64,000 bases of DNA from Candidatus Gracilibacteria bacterium GN02-873 (GCA_003260345.1 MORC01000002.1:1-64000), one strand, 5' to 3'. Numbered from the stretch's first letter, positions 18,597 through 29,036 are shown. Notes: generated by a model from the letters alone, not told the origin. Numbers and translations are program-made.

Positions 18597-19367
18597 ATGG
18601 GACGATGACCAGTTGTGGCAGCCAAAAAAGACAAAAATGCCAAAGCAAAAGCAAAAATTAACACTATTCACTCGAAGCTCATTGCGCTCGCGGCTGAAAA
18701 ATGAGCTGATCCAAATCTCAACACTTCGCTTGCAGATGCAATTCACACTGCCAAAAAAGAAGGCGTAACGGCCGATGTAATCGACCGCGCCATCGCACGC
18801 GGAGCAGGACTTGATAAGGACGCCAAAAAAGTGGAAGAAATTTTCTACGAAGGATACGGGCCGGGTGGAATTGCCGTAATTGTGCGCGCACTTTCTGATA
18901 ATCGCAATCGCACAGCGCCAAATATTCGCCACATTTTCTCAGCATTTGGTGGAAATCTCGGCGAAACGGGCTCTGTTTCCAATTTTATGTTTGATTATGT
19001 CGGGAAAATTGTAATTTCGCGTCCAGAAAATATTGACGATTTTGAAGAAAAAATTTTCGAAACACCAGCCGAAGATTATGAAATCGAAAATGAAAATATT
19101 ACGATTTGGACAGCAACGACGGACCTGCTAGAAACCAAAAAATTACTTGAAAATTTTGGGTACGAAATTTTAGAATCTTCATTTTTTTATCGTGCAAAAA
19201 ATTACACGAGTGTGACAGATTTTGAGATCGCACTCAAATTGTACAAACTTTTTGATGAATTCGACGAAAATGAAGATGTGGAAGTAGTATGGAATAATGC
19301 TGATATTGACGACGCACTTTGGGCAGAAGTGGAAAAATTTGTAAGCGAAAGAAAATTCCGCACATAA
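18597..19367 (+). CDS. yebC: YebC/PmpR family protein
   Basis: The 256-residue protein starts MGRGPVVAAKK, where the second Gly is UGA (18606-18608). A further UGA (18690-18692) gives AAEKGADPN. Both are conserved glycines of the YebC family. VIDRAIARGAG, FYEGYGPGGIAVIVRALSDNRNRT and the C-terminal NADIDD fit. YebC proteins act as transcription regulators or as ribosome-associated factors that relieve stalling. Before it, 18387-18596 holds only a weak hairpin (TTCCTC/GAGGAA) and no gene I can support. Confidence 0.92.
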
Positions 19368-19369
19368 AT

Positions 19370-19397
19370 TTGAAATTTTTTGAATTTGACATATAAT
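19370..19397 (+). promoter_or_regulatory. Probable promoter upstream of the 19417 gene
   Basis: TTGAAA and TATAAT are separated by 16 bp, about 20 bp before the start codon. Confidence 0.55.
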
Positions 19398-19416
19398 ATA
19401 AAAAATAATTTTTTCT

Positions 19417-19839
19417 ATGTCAGAAAATAAGCAAAACAACGAGCAAAACGCTCAAACTCCACGACAAAAAACTTCAAACGAAAATCTTTTGAAGCGCGTG
19501 AGTGTTCATCCGCTTACGAGTTTTGATGAAGCGAAATTTTTGGATTTGCTCGAACATTCTCTTTCCCTTTCAACTTTTGAAAAAAAGCGCGTGATTGATA
19601 GTGTTTCCAATCTTTCTCAATTTCAGGTTGATGAACTCATGAAAGTATTTGAAGATGAACGCGTAGAATTCCGAAAATTGGTGGCAACGGAAGGCGAAAT
19701 CATTAAAGGATTAGTTGTGAAGGCACAGAACGAATGGGAACAACTCAAAGACATTTATACAGAAGAAGTGCGCGCTGCCGAACAAGCGCGACTTGATGAA
19801 CAAAAAGCCGACGAAATCAAAAAAACTCTTGGACTCTAA
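19417..19839 (+). CDS. Hypothetical helical protein, first gene of a PriA-like/FtsI operon
   Basis: The 140-residue protein has a polar Asn/Gln-rich N-terminus (about 30 residues), then helices with charged heptads such as EWEQLKDIYTEEVRAAEQARL, probably a coiled coil. There is no signal peptide or membrane segment. One base separates its TAA from the ATG of the PriA-like gene, so it is in an operon with that gene and ftsI. Function unknown; a link to replication or division is inferred only from position. Confidence 0.6.
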   Translation: MSENKQNNEQNAQTPRQKTSNENLLKRVSVHPLTSFDEAKFLDLLEHSLSLSTFEKKRVIDSVSNLSQFQVDELMKVFEDERVEFRKLVATEGEIIKGLVVKAQNEWEQLKDIYTEEVRAAEQARLDEQKADEIKKTLGL

Positions 19840-19840
19840 T

Positions 19841-20761
19841 ATGCTTGCAAAAATTATTCCGCACGGCACATCTTTTTCAACCGAACCCCTCACATATTTT
19901 GTGGGGGATTCTTTTCGTTCGGAAATTTTTCCTGGACAATTGGTCGAGATTCCGTATGGTAAAAAAAATATTTTGTGAATTGTTGCTGAAGTTTCTGAGA
20001 ACCACTTTGAAAAAAATGATGAAAATTTTGGCGTTGCTATCGTCGGAAAATTTGCAAATTTTCGTGGTGAAAACTCTGAGGAAACCTTCGATATCAAAAG
20101 CATTTCGGCGATTATTAATCCCAAGCCGATTCTCGCATCATATCAACTTCGGACTATTGAGCGCCTCGCGATGAAATACATTCTTCCGATTCACAAAGCG
20201 CTAGCAATTTTTTTGAATGAACCGACATTGCGACGCTTGCAAAAATACAATTTCCCACTCGAAAAATTGAAGAAAATTGAAGAAAATATTCTCAAAAATG
20301 AAATTTTCATTTCCAAAAATGAAATTATTTCTCCGCAACTTTTGGTTCCATTTTTGAAAAAAAATCTCGTCATTGTCGTACCAGATGATATTTTGCTTGC
20401 GCGATTTGAAAATTTTTTTCAAAAAAATCCTGAAATTTTGGATAAAAAAATCACATTTTATCCCAGCGAAATGACCGAAACAAAGCGTGCGCAGGCATTT
20501 GTTGATATTTATAATAAAAAAAGTGAAATAATAATTTGAACTCGGCGACTTCTGCAGTATAATCTGAGTCGTTATGATGAAATTTGGTATTTAGAAGATA
20601 GTTTTTCGGGCGAGTATTTTCACTATCCTGTACGGATTGCATATACGGATTTTCTCGCTCACATAGCGGATTCTGAACAATTTTCAATAAAAATTTTTTC
20701 CAGCACGCCGCGACTCAAAACGCTTTCGCAGTTTCATTTTTTTGACCTCCATCATCTCTAA
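19841..20761 (+). CDS. PriA-like protein lacking the C-terminal helicase part
   Basis: The 306-residue protein has two UGA-Gly codons (19976-19978, 20537-20539). The N-terminus (GQLVEIPYGKKNILGIV) matches the 3'-DNA-binding domain of primosomal protein PriA, where the UGA glycine is conserved. Later IIIGTRRLL resembles the PriA motif before the DEEH box. PriA is normally about 730 residues with Walker A, DEEH, zinc-binding and second RecA domains; I see no Walker A and no Cys cluster. It may be a DNA-binding remnant or an adapted partner protein. It ends with TAA four bases before ftsI. Confidence 0.6.
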
Positions 20762-20764
20762 AAT

Positions 20765-23170
20765 ATGGCAAAACAAAATATTGAAGTCTATCTTTCCCGA
20801 CTGGGACGATATTTCAAAAATCTTGATAGAATCGGGAAAATGTGGTATATTTTGGCGGGTTTTTCGCTCATTTTGGTGACCGTGCTTTTTTCGTTCACGA
20901 TTCTCAATCACGATTTTTATAAAAATCTCGCGGATTATTATCAAAAAACCACTGTCACTAACCCTGATTCTCGCGGAACTATCAGCTCTTCCAACGCCTC
21001 ACTTCATGGAACCGTAGCGGTTTCAACGGATCTGGGAACGCTCGCGATTGACCCTGTGCAGACAGGATCTACAACCAAACTTCTTGATCTGCTTGGAACA
21101 GCCGTGGTCACACAATTTTGTTCACAAGAAACGCGCGCCAATTGTATCGAAAATATTGCATCCTACACACGCAACGAAGAACTCAAAACAACACAAAATT
21201 TGAGTGATGAAGAACTCAAAAAACGCGTCGCAGAATATATTAAGTGACGTATGAATACTCCGGTGGAAAGCATGTTTTTGGCGGAAAATCTGAGTGACGA
21301 GGCTATCAACCAAATTAATAATCTCAACAATCCGGCACTTTTTTTCGCATCGAACAATCTTTATGTGAATCCGACAAAAGTTCAGAATGGCGATGATTTG
21401 GCAAGTAAATTGGCGGGAATTATTGGGAAAACGGCCGATGAAATCAAGCCGGCGTTTGTAGTCAAGCAAAAACGACATTTGGAAATTATTCGAAAAATGA
21501 ATATTGCGACGCACGACCTCGTAGAAAATGCACTTGAAAAAAATCGCGAAACTACCAAGCAAGCCATTACTGACGCGCTCTCTAAGGTTTCTGACACCAA
21601 AGAAAAAAAGGCAGCCGAAGAAGCTGCACTCTTGGAGTACGCCATTTATCCGTTTATAAAAATTGAACCAAATCTCGTACGTTACTACCCAGAATGAAGC
21701 GCGATGGGGCAAATTACAGGCTATGTAAATGGCGAGGGTGTCGGTCAATATGGGATAGAGGGATATTTTGAAAAAGATTTACAAGGCGAAGCCCCAAAGC
21801 AAGTCATCACCAAAGATAGTAGCGGCCGTCCATTGCGCGATTATACATCAACTGGAAGTATTTCTGGGCAAAATGGAGCCAATATCACGCTCACGATTGA
21901 CCGAAATATCCAAAAAGAAGTTTCAAAAATTCTCGAAAAAAATGTGAAAAATTTTCGAGCGAATCGTGGAAGCGTGATTATCACAAACCCCAAGACTGGT
22001 GCTATCACCGCGATGGTCAATTATCCGAGTTATGACCCAAATCAGTTTACAGAAGTTCATGAAATTGAGCCCGTACAATATGCTGATTATCCAAAGCCAG
22101 GATATGATTTGTTCGGTTTTCCGATGTTCGTCGTTGATTCTGAAAAAGGAACACTCACGCACAATATTGATGGGAAACTTGTCAAACTTCGACAAGCCAC
22201 GGATGATGAGATCAATAATAATGCAATTCAAAAATTCAAATACAAAAATGGCTACGGCGTAGGAAATTATCAAAATAGCGTAATTTCTGCACTCTACGAA
22301 CCTGGTTCGGTTTTTAAGGCTATCACTGTTGCTATCGGGCTTGATACTGGCGAAATCACTCCAAATATGAGCTATTATGACAAAAACTCAGTAACACTCG
22401 ACTATGGTGGAGGTGCAAAAACCGTGATTAGCAACTATTCAAAATCTCGTTGTGTTGGACGACACACCTATACTTCTGCTCTCAACTGGTCGTGTAATGT
22501 CGGAATGATTGACATTGTAGAAAAAGTGGGGCGCTCACTTTTTGACTCATATATTCGAAATTTTGGTTTTGGCGCAAAATCTGATCTTACGATTGATGGC
22601 GAAGTTTTCAGTCAGATTGCTCCATATGATCGTTGGTCGCGCGCACAATTTTTTACAATGTCGTTCGGTCAGGGTATTAGTATCACAATGCTCCAAATGG
22701 CAGCCGCGTACAATGTTTTGGCCAATGGTGGAATTTATATGCAGCCATATATTGTTGAGTCTATCACCTATCCAAATAATAAAAAAATTGACAATGTACC
22801 GATCCAGCTTCGTCGCGTAATCAAAGAAGAAACCTCCAAAACTATTACTGCGATGCTGGTAGATGGTGTCAAAAATGGATACGCCGCTGCGGGTGCTGTG
22901 CCTGGCTATACGATGGCAGGAAAAACGGGAACCTCTCAGATTCCATACAAAGGAACCTACGAAAATTTATATTTCAACCAAGCCGTTGGTCACACCGTGA
23001 CTTCATATGGTGGCTACGCACCAGCCTATAATCCAAAATTTGTAATGGTGGTGATGCTTGAGCGTCCTCGAACTTCTGGTGATTCAGAAAAAACTGCTGC
23101 CGCGCTCTACAAAGAAATTGCTACATATTTGCTCACATATTACAATGTGCCAAAATGGCAAGACCAATAA
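20765..23170 (+). CDS. ftsI: FtsI/PBP2-type penicillin-binding transpeptidase
   Basis: The 801-residue protein is restored by UGA-Gly at 21245-21247 and 21695-21697 (YYPEGSAMG, matching the family YP.G). A short cytoplasmic part and one membrane helix (about 27-50, MWYILAGFSLILVTVLFSF) precede a long dimerisation domain and the transpeptidase domain. Catalytic motifs are present: SVFK (about residue 514), SCN (about 577) and KTGTS (about 721). It cross-links septal or lateral peptidoglycan. It is longer than usual FtsI (about 550-600) because of an extended N-terminal domain rich in Lys/Glu helices. A terminator follows. Confidence 0.92.
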
Positions 23171-23193
23171 AATCCTCTTTCGAGGATTTTATT
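23168..23193. terminator. Bidirectional intrinsic terminator
   Basis: Stem AAATCCTC/GAGGATTT with loop TTTC lies between ftsI and tlyA, which converge. The tlyA stop TAA lies at its edge. Confidence 0.7.
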
Positions 23194-23920
23194 TTTGAGT
23201 ATTCTGAAGCGCATAGACCCATTCTTGATTGCCCGCCTCACCGATCAAAACTGATTTTTCCTTGTGTAAAATCTTCAAATTATTTTCTCACAAAAATTTT
23301 TCAAAACTTTCCATCGCTTCCAAAATAATTTTTTCATTTTTTGGAACGCCTGATTTGGTGATATGATTTTTTCCTACTTCAAATTGTGGCTTAAAAAGAA
23401 TGATAAAAATCGTCTTCGCTTGCGAAAAACTTTTCATCGACAAAAGAATTTTTTGCAACGAAATAAATGACGCATCGCACACGATAATATCGTATTTTTT
23501 GTGAGTAGAAAATTCGCGGATATCGGTATTTTCGCACGAAGTCACGCGCGGATTTTGGCGTAAAACATCGGCGAGCTGCCGCGTTCCTACATCGACCGCA
23601 TCAATATGCTGAGCACCATTTTCCAGCAAAATCTGCGTAAATCCGCCCGTGGACGCGCCCACATCAAGACATTCTGCATTTTGAATTTTCGCGCGAATTT
23701 CATCATGATGTTCCAAAAATCCATGAAGTTTTTCTGCACTGCGCGACACCCAATGAATTTTTTGATTTTCCAAAATTTCGATCACATCTTCAGCAATCAT
23801 TTTTTCAGACGCACGCGAAATCGCGATTTTATTTTTTAAAATCAAACCAGCGTCAATAAATTGCTGAACTTTATTGCGCGAAAAACCGTATGTTTGAGCA
23901 ATATATTTGTCAATTCGCAT
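23189..23920 (-). CDS. tlyA: TlyA family rRNA 2'-O-methyltransferase
   Basis: The 243-residue protein has an N-terminal S4 RNA-binding domain (MRIDKYIAQTYGFSRNKVQQ) and an FtsJ-like methyltransferase domain with the SAM motif ECLDVGASTGGFTQILL, then VCDASFISL and FKPQFEVGK. A UGA-Gly at 23288-23290 adds the last 33 residues, ending in EAGNQEWVYAL, which matches the family tail G.GN.E. TlyA methylates cytidines in 16S and 23S rRNA. Its ATG follows the pth stop by one base. Confidence 0.9.
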
Positions 23921-23921
23921 A

Positions 23922-24452
23922 TTATTTTTCTAAAAAATCTTGCACTCGCACGAGCGCTTCTGGAAAAATTTCGGTTTGCAAAATATTTTTTTCATCAAGC
24001 GAAAATTTGGACAAAACCCAATCCGAAACCGAGAATCGATCATTGCGACCAATACCAATTTTGAGGCGAGAAAATTCAGCCGTTCCAAGCTTCGCAATAA
24101 TGTCACGAAGCCCATTCTGACCGCCATGACTTCATTTTTCGCGAAGACGAATTTTTCCAAACTCCATATCAATATCATCAGAAATGACAAGCAAATTTTC
24201 AAGCGGAATTTTATAAAAATTCATAATTTTTGAAACCGCATTTCCAGAAAGATTCATAAAAGTCATCGGCTTGACGAGCAAAATTTTTTCGCCCGAAATA
24301 TTTCTTTCTGCTATCAGTGCTTCAAAATTGGAATCCGAAAAATCAGAAAAATCCCATTCTAATCACAAAAAATCCATCATCAAAAACCCGACATTGTGCC
24401 GAGTTTCGCGGTATTGATTTCACGGATTTCCAAGTCCCACAATGATTTTCAT
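23922..24452 (-). CDS. pth: Peptidyl-tRNA hydrolase
   Basis: The 176-residue protein is broken in the standard code by three UGA codons: 24420-24422 (VGLGNPGNQY), one in DFLGLEW and one in REKGSHGGQNGL. The first and third are invariant glycines of Pth, which makes this gene strong proof of UGA = Gly. The catalytic His19 sits in TRHNVGF; KPMTFMNLSG and SDDIDMEFG are present. It recycles peptidyl-tRNA dropped by ribosomes. It is co-transcribed with tlyA. Confidence 0.95.
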
Positions 24453-24510
24453 ATTTTTCAAAGTGTACAAGAAAAGTAGAAAAAGTCAAAAAGAAAAAAT
24501 TGGCAAATAT

Positions 24511-24540
24511 TTGACAAAAAGAAATAAAATGTGATACACT
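24511..24540 (+). promoter_or_regulatory. Probable promoter of the secreted protein gene at 24575
   Basis: TTGACA at 24511-24516 and TACACT at 24535-24540 are about 18 bp apart, 34 bp before the ATG. Confidence 0.55.
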
Positions 24541-24574
24541 GCCATCGTCATTTTAATTTTATTCTTTTATTTTT

Positions 24575-25696
24575 ATGAAAAAACGAATTTTGGGAACGGG
24601 CGTTGCGCTTTTGATGGCGACAAATATTTTTGCAAATGTGGTTTCTGCACAAGGGCTTGATGGCGAAAATCTGCTTGCAGAAGCCAAAAAGACAACCGAA
24701 GAAAACATTACGCTTTCTGCGGCGCCGGTAATACGCGGAACGACTTGGCAGATGGACAGTTCGGAAATGTGGAAATTTTTACATTGTGCGTTTGTAAAGC
24801 AAGGGTTGCTTTGGAATAAGCCCGTGAGCGACTATGCAAACCCGACAACTTGTGGAAATATCGACACTTCACCACTTATTTCAAATAATTCTCGCCTTGA
24901 AGCACAGCGTCGTCTCGTGGAAGAATTTATCAAAAATCAGAACAAAAATTCACAAAATCAGTCTCATAATTCCACTGAAAAACATTTTTCTCTTACGGAT
25001 TATCGCGCTTTTGGTGAAGAAATTAAATTTCTCAATTCATTCGAAAAACGAGATAAAACTATTGGAAATTGGACGCAATTTTTAACTTCTGTGAATGATT
25101 TCTTGAAAAAATATCCAAATCTTCCAGAACGAACAAAAACTCAGCTTGTAATGATGGGATTTGGTTCAAATCTCAAAATTTCTCACGATCAATTCAAGAG
25201 AATTATCGCGGCACATCGCCTTGATGAAATTCAGAAAATTACCGATAAATCGAATCACCTCAGTGACGATGAAATCGTACATTTGGCAACTTTTTTACTT
25301 CCAGACAGCAAAATCAATATCGTTCGAAAAAATACAACGCAAAATTCAGCACAATTTTTGAATAATATCACATTCAATCCTATCAGCAAAGATGGAAAAT
25401 TGCTTGATGTCGCCACTTTTAACATTGAGTTGCGCAATGCGCCAAATTGGGTAACACTCGATAACACGAACACGATCAGCAATTCGTTTAACCTCAAAAT
25501 TCACGAAAACAATATCAATTTTAACGAAAATTTCTCAAAAGAATTCCAAATCATCCTTACAAATAAAAAAACGGGGAAAGTTTTTATGGAAACCATTTCT
25601 CTCAATGTTTTGGATTATGAATCAACGGATAATGTTTTGTTGTTCAGCATTCCACAACTTACACTTGAACTTTTTAAATTCACAACTTCTAACTAA
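24575..25696 (+). CDS. Secreted protein, unknown function
   Basis: The 373-residue protein has a clear signal peptide (MKKRILGTGVALLMATNIFA, cleavage after VVSA). The mature part has an N-terminal region with two Cys (LHCAFV, TTCGN), a polar Asn/Gln/Ser linker near residue 125, a helical middle and a C-terminal beta-rich region. It lies six bases upstream of pilT, so a pilus-related or surface role is possible but not shown. No family recognised. No UGA. Confidence 0.6.
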   Translation: MKKRILGTGVALLMATNIFANVVSAQGLDGENLLAEAKKTTEENITLSAAPVIRGTTWQMDSSEMWKFLHCAFVKQGLLWNKPVSDYANPTTCGNIDTSPLISNNSRLEAQRRLVEEFIKNQNKNSQNQSHNSTEKHFSLTDYRAFGEEIKFLNSFEKRDKTIGNWTQFLTSVNDFLKKYPNLPERTKTQLVMMGFGSNLKISHDQFKRIIAAHRLDEIQKITDKSNHLSDDEIVHLATFLLPDSKINIVRKNTTQNSAQFLNNITFNPISKDGKLLDVATFNIELRNAPNWVTLDNTNTISNSFNLKIHENNINFNENFSKEFQIILTNKKTGKVFMETISLNVLDYESTDNVLLFSIPQLTLELFKFTTSN

Positions 25697-25702
25697 TCCC
25701 TT

Positions 25703-26752
25703 ATGAATCCAAAATTCATTTCACTCATTGAAGAGGTTATCAAAAATAATATTTCGGATTTGCACCTCGGAAGCAATGAGCCGCCATACATTCGTAACAA
25801 AACAGGCGGAATCGTGCCAGTTGCTCAATATGGAGTTATTAGTGATGAAGAAATTCACGAAATCGCCGAAAGTCTTATTGGACGACCATTTGCGGAACAT
25901 ACAATCGATGTGTCATTTGAACACCAATGAACGCGTTTTCGTGTCAATATTTCTCACACAATCAATGGAATGACAATTGCGCTTCGTACGATTCCATCAC
26001 AAATTCCAGAACCGGCAGAAATTGCACTTCCCAATAGTCTGTTAGATATTACCAATGGAAGTAAAGGAATCATTCTGGTGACAGGACCGACTGGATCAGG
26101 AAAATCCACCACAATGGCAACTATGCTTGAATATATGAACCGAACAAGTCGTAGGCATATTATCACATTGGAGGATCCAGTGGAGTTTGTGTACAAAAAT
26201 AAATTATCACTCATTCATCAGCGCGAGCTTGGGAAACATTTTGATAGTTTTTCAAATGGGATTCGTTCCATTCTCCGTGAAGATCCGGATGTTGTGGTGG
26301 TCGGTGAAATGCGCGACCTTGCAACGATTGAGGCAGCTATCACGCTCGCAGAAACGGGACATATTGTATTTTCAACGCTTCATACGAATGATACAGTGCA
26401 GACAGTGGATCGAATCATTCAATCATTCCCGTCAAATATGCAAAATCAAATTCGTATGCAACTCGGCCTCACGATGCGGGCGATTGTTTCTCAAATACTC
26501 CTTCCAAAAGCAGATGGGACTGGTCGTGTAGTAGCTCGTGAAATTATGTTCAATAACGATTCTATTAGAAATCTTATTATTCGCGGTGATACGCAACATC
26601 TCTATTCAACAATTGAGATCAGCAAACAGGACAACATGATTCTAATGGATGAATCACTGCAACGACTCATAGAAAATGGTACTGTCAGCGAAAGTGTTGC
26701 AAAATACAGCATGCGCGACCCTTCTCGTCTCAATATGTTCAAGAAAAAATAA
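25703..26752 (+). CDS. pilT: PilT-type pilus retraction ATPase
   Basis: The 349-residue protein has a UGA-Gly at 25928-25930 (FEHQGTRFRVN). The Walker A is GPTGSGKSTTMATM, the Asp box IITLEDPVEFV, Walker B VVVGEMRDLATIEAAITLAETGH, and the His box FSTLHTNDTVQT. These are hallmarks of PilT/PilU. A C-terminal AIRNLIRE-like region is present as SIRNLIIRGDTQHLYS. It drives pilus retraction at the inner membrane base, using the pilin at 15698 and the pseudopilin at 58239. Confidence 0.93.
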
Positions 26753-26775
26753 AAATCCCAAATCGGGATTTTTTG
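26751..26775 (+). terminator. Intrinsic terminator after pilT
   Basis: Stem AAATCCC/GGGATTT with loop AAATC, followed by T-run. Confidence 0.7.
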
Positions 26776-26820
26776 AGTTTTTAGATTTTTCAATACAATC
26801 AAAGTATTATAATTTTTTCT

Positions 26821-26862
26821 ATGATTCTTTCTGTAATATGATTCTTTCTGTAATATGATTCT
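26821..26862 (+). repeat. 17-bp tandem repeat (about 2.5 copies) over a start region
   Basis: The unit ATGATTCTTTCTGTAAT occurs at 26821-26837 and 26838-26854, with a partial third copy from 26855. Each copy begins with ATG in a different frame; only the middle one is in frame with the long downstream gene. Confidence 0.9.
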
Positions 26863-27530
26863 TCTATTTTTTGTTGATACAGCAGAGCTTTGTAAAACCT
26901 CACGAAAATATTTTTCCAAAAAATATTTCGCACAATATCATCCAATTGGAGAATATAAAAGATTTTGAAAATCACGAACTCATTTCATTGATTCAAAATA
27001 AATTTTCAGATTTGGAAAATATTTTTTATGGCTGCAAATGGGGAAATTTTATAAAAATTCCAAAAAAATTATCGTCATATATCACAAGCGCCAAGCAGCT
27101 TTGTTTAAAAAATATTCCTCCAAGTGCAAAAATTCCAGAAATTTTTATTTTTCTCATCAATGCAGAAAATAAACTTGTAACCAATACGAGTGAAATTTCT
27201 GAAAATACCAGAATTTTTCTCTTGGCTTGAAGTAATTTTCGAGAAGAAGGGAGTGAGAAAAATCTTGCAATCAGTGGTTTCTATTTGTTTGAATGAAAAA
27301 TTATTGAATGAAAATGCATGGTTGGTCAATGCATTGTTCCAACAACCAAATTAAGTGAATTATTTTCGCAAGAATTTTTTGAGGAGAACCCAGATGAACG
27401 GGATTTTCAAAAAGATTATATGAACTATATAAAAGATTTTTCATTTCAAGATGGAAAAATTCATCTCTTTTTTCATGAAAACGAGCCAATAGAAAGTTTG
27501 ATTTTCTTCATTACATACGGACATGGATAA
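26838..27530 (+). CDS. Hypothetical protein beginning inside a tandem repeat
   Basis: With UGA = Gly (26856-26858, 27228-27230 and two near 27295-27310) the frame encodes 230 residues ending in TAA before a terminator. The N-terminus MILSVIGFFYFLLIQQSF is hydrophobic and may be a signal or membrane anchor. The body is Lys/Glu/Asn-rich with the C-terminal ESLIFFITYGHG. No family recognised. A shorter frame from the third repeat ATG (26855) also opens but ends after about 48 codons. Confidence 0.5.
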
Positions 27531-27532
27531 TA

Positions 27533-27560
27533 AAAATTCCCCAAATTGGGGAATTTTTAT
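27533..27560. terminator. Bidirectional intrinsic terminator
   Basis: Stem AAAATTCCCC/GGGGAATTTT with loop AAATT, between the hypothetical gene and rplT, which converge. Confidence 0.75.
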
Positions 27561-27904
27561 TTTGTAACAGTTTTTACTACTGCTTCGAACACCTGAGGAT
27601 GAGCAATAGCCAAGTTTGAAAGAACTTTTCGGTTCAATTTTACCTTATTTACGTAAAGGTTGTGAATGAAAGTTGAATAATTTGTTCCAAGAGGACGAAC
27701 TGCATTATTCAAACGAACAGTCCAAAGACGACGGAACTGACGTTTTTTCAAACGGCGTCCAACATACGAATTCTGACCGGCCTTCATAATTGCATTTTTT
27801 GCACGAGAATATACATTCCCATTCATACGACGATATCCCTTCGCAAGCGCAAGAACATTTTTATGTCGTTTGTGTGTCATCACACCGCGTTTTACACGAG
27901 CCAT
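27557..27904 (-). CDS. rplT: 50S ribosomal protein bL20
   Basis: The 115-residue protein is a textbook bL20: MARVKRGVMTHKRHKNVL, AKGYRRMNGNVYSRAKNA and YVGRRLKKRQFRRLWTVRLNNA. It is an early assembly protein of the large subunit. It is the last gene of rpsT-infC-rpmI-rplT. No UGA. Confidence 0.97.
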   Translation of the reverse strand: MARVKRGVMTHKRHKNVLALAKGYRRMNGNVYSRAKNAIMKAGQNSYVGRRLKKRQFRRLWTVRLNNAVRPLGTNYSTFIHNLYVNKVKLNRKVLSNLAIAHPQVFEAVVKTVTK

Positions 27905-27928
27905 AATATCAAGTTGTTAGGAAATAAA

Positions 27929-28126
27929 TTATAGACCATATGGAAGAGATGCCTTCGCTGCTCTCATATTTGCTTCAGGAAGAACTTTTCCGTATTTATC
28001 GCGACCTTTCGCTTTTTTTGATTTCTGAGAGAGAAGGTGACGCTTACAAGTTTTGTCTACCATAACTTTCCCTGTACCTGTGATGCGAACTCGCTTTTTC
28101 GCGCTCGAAAGTGTTTTGAGTTTCAT
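27929..28126 (-). CDS. rpmI: 50S ribosomal protein bL35
   Basis: The 65-residue protein matches bL35: KLKTLSSAKKRVRITGTGKV and KRHLLSQKSKKAKGRDKYG. It lies between infC and rplT, the normal order for this operon. Confidence 0.93.
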   Translation of the reverse strand: MKLKTLSSAKKRVRITGTGKVMVDKTCKRHLLSQKSKKAKGRDKYGKVLPEANMRAAKASLPYGL

Positions 28127-28144
28127 AAAAGTTAAATTAAAAAA

Positions 28145-28693
28145 TTATTTTTTTGGATGAAGAATAATATTGAAGGTATTTCCTTGTTTTTGAAGCTTAG
28201 ATTTATCGTCCTTTTTGTAGAAAGCTTCTACGCTTTGGATAAATTCCTCAATCTTCTCAATAGCAATATCTTCATACTGATTTTCGCGACCACGCAATTG
28301 AAGAAAAACTTTCATTGGATTTCCTTCCTTCGCCCATTTTTCCGCTTGCTTGCGACGAACATCAAGATCATGATCACCGATTTTATAAGTAATCTTCATG
28401 GTTTTGAGTTCCGTTTTTTTGGCATTGCTTTTATTCTGTGCTTGCTGTTTCTGTTGCTTGAAAATATATTTTCCGTAGTCCATAATTTTCGCAAGCGGCA
28501 CACCATCCTGCATACCTCACATTTCTACCAAATCAAGGTTGTGAGACTCTGCAGTCGCAAGAGCGTCCGACAAAGACATCTTTCCAAGAAATTCACCATC
28601 ATCAGAAATCACTGCTAGTTCTTGTGCAGTAATCGCTTCATTGATTCGTTTCTCATCTTTTCTATTTTTGGGAAAACTTCTTGTTTTTCTCAT
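28145..28693 (-). CDS. infC: Translation initiation factor IF-3
   Basis: The 182-residue protein is joined by a UGA-Gly near 28517-28519 (LVEMGGMQDGVPLAKIMDYGK). The N-domain has KRINEAITAQELAVISDDGE and LSDALATAESHNLDLVEM; the C-domain has KTMKITYKIGDHDLDVRRKQAEKW and KVFLQLRGRE. IF-3 binds 30S, checks start codons and prevents early 50S joining. It starts with ATG at 28691-28693, three bases after the rpsT stop. In many bacteria infC uses AUU as start; here it is ATG. Confidence 0.95.
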
Positions 28694-28696
28694 AAA

Positions 28697-28960
28697 TTAT
28701 GCGTTGTTTTTTAGTGCTTTAGCGAATGCAGATTTTTTGCGAGCTGCATTGTTTTTATGAATAATATTTTTCTTTTCGAGTGTATCGATACGAGAGTACA
28801 CGAGAGAAAGAGCTTCTGTAAGAGCTGTAGCATTTCCTTCAGCCTGAGCTTTTTCAAATTTCTTTGTAGCTTCTTTAAGGAGTTCCAAAAAACGACGGTT
28901 GCGAGAACGCTTTTTTTGGCTTACCTTCAAGGCTTTCGTTGCTGATTTTGTAGTAGGCAT
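28697..28960 (-). CDS. rpsT: 30S ribosomal protein bS20
   Basis: The 87-residue protein starts MPTTKSATKALKVSQKKRSRN, with LVYSRIDTLEKKNIIHKNNAARKKS at the C-terminus as in bS20. The ATG at 28960 was chosen over an upstream one because it gives the family start. It is first in the infC operon, an unusual but sensible position. Confidence 0.93.
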   Translation of the reverse strand: MPTTKSATKALKVSQKKRSRNRRFLELLKEATKKFEKAQAEGNATALTEALSLVYSRIDTLEKKNIIHKNNAARKKSAFAKALKNNA

Positions 28961-29008
28961 AAATAAAAAATCAAATAAAAATAGGCTTTTACGCACAAAA
29001 GTAGGCGT

Positions 29009-29036
29009 ATTGTATAAAAAATATAGAAATTGTCAA
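29009..29036 (-). promoter_or_regulatory. Promoter of the rpsT-infC-rpmI-rplT operon
   Basis: Minus-strand TTGACA (29031-29036), 16-bp spacer, TACAAT (29009-29014), about 50 bp before rpsT. The spacer ends ATATTTTTTA as in the rpmH promoter. Confidence 0.65.
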
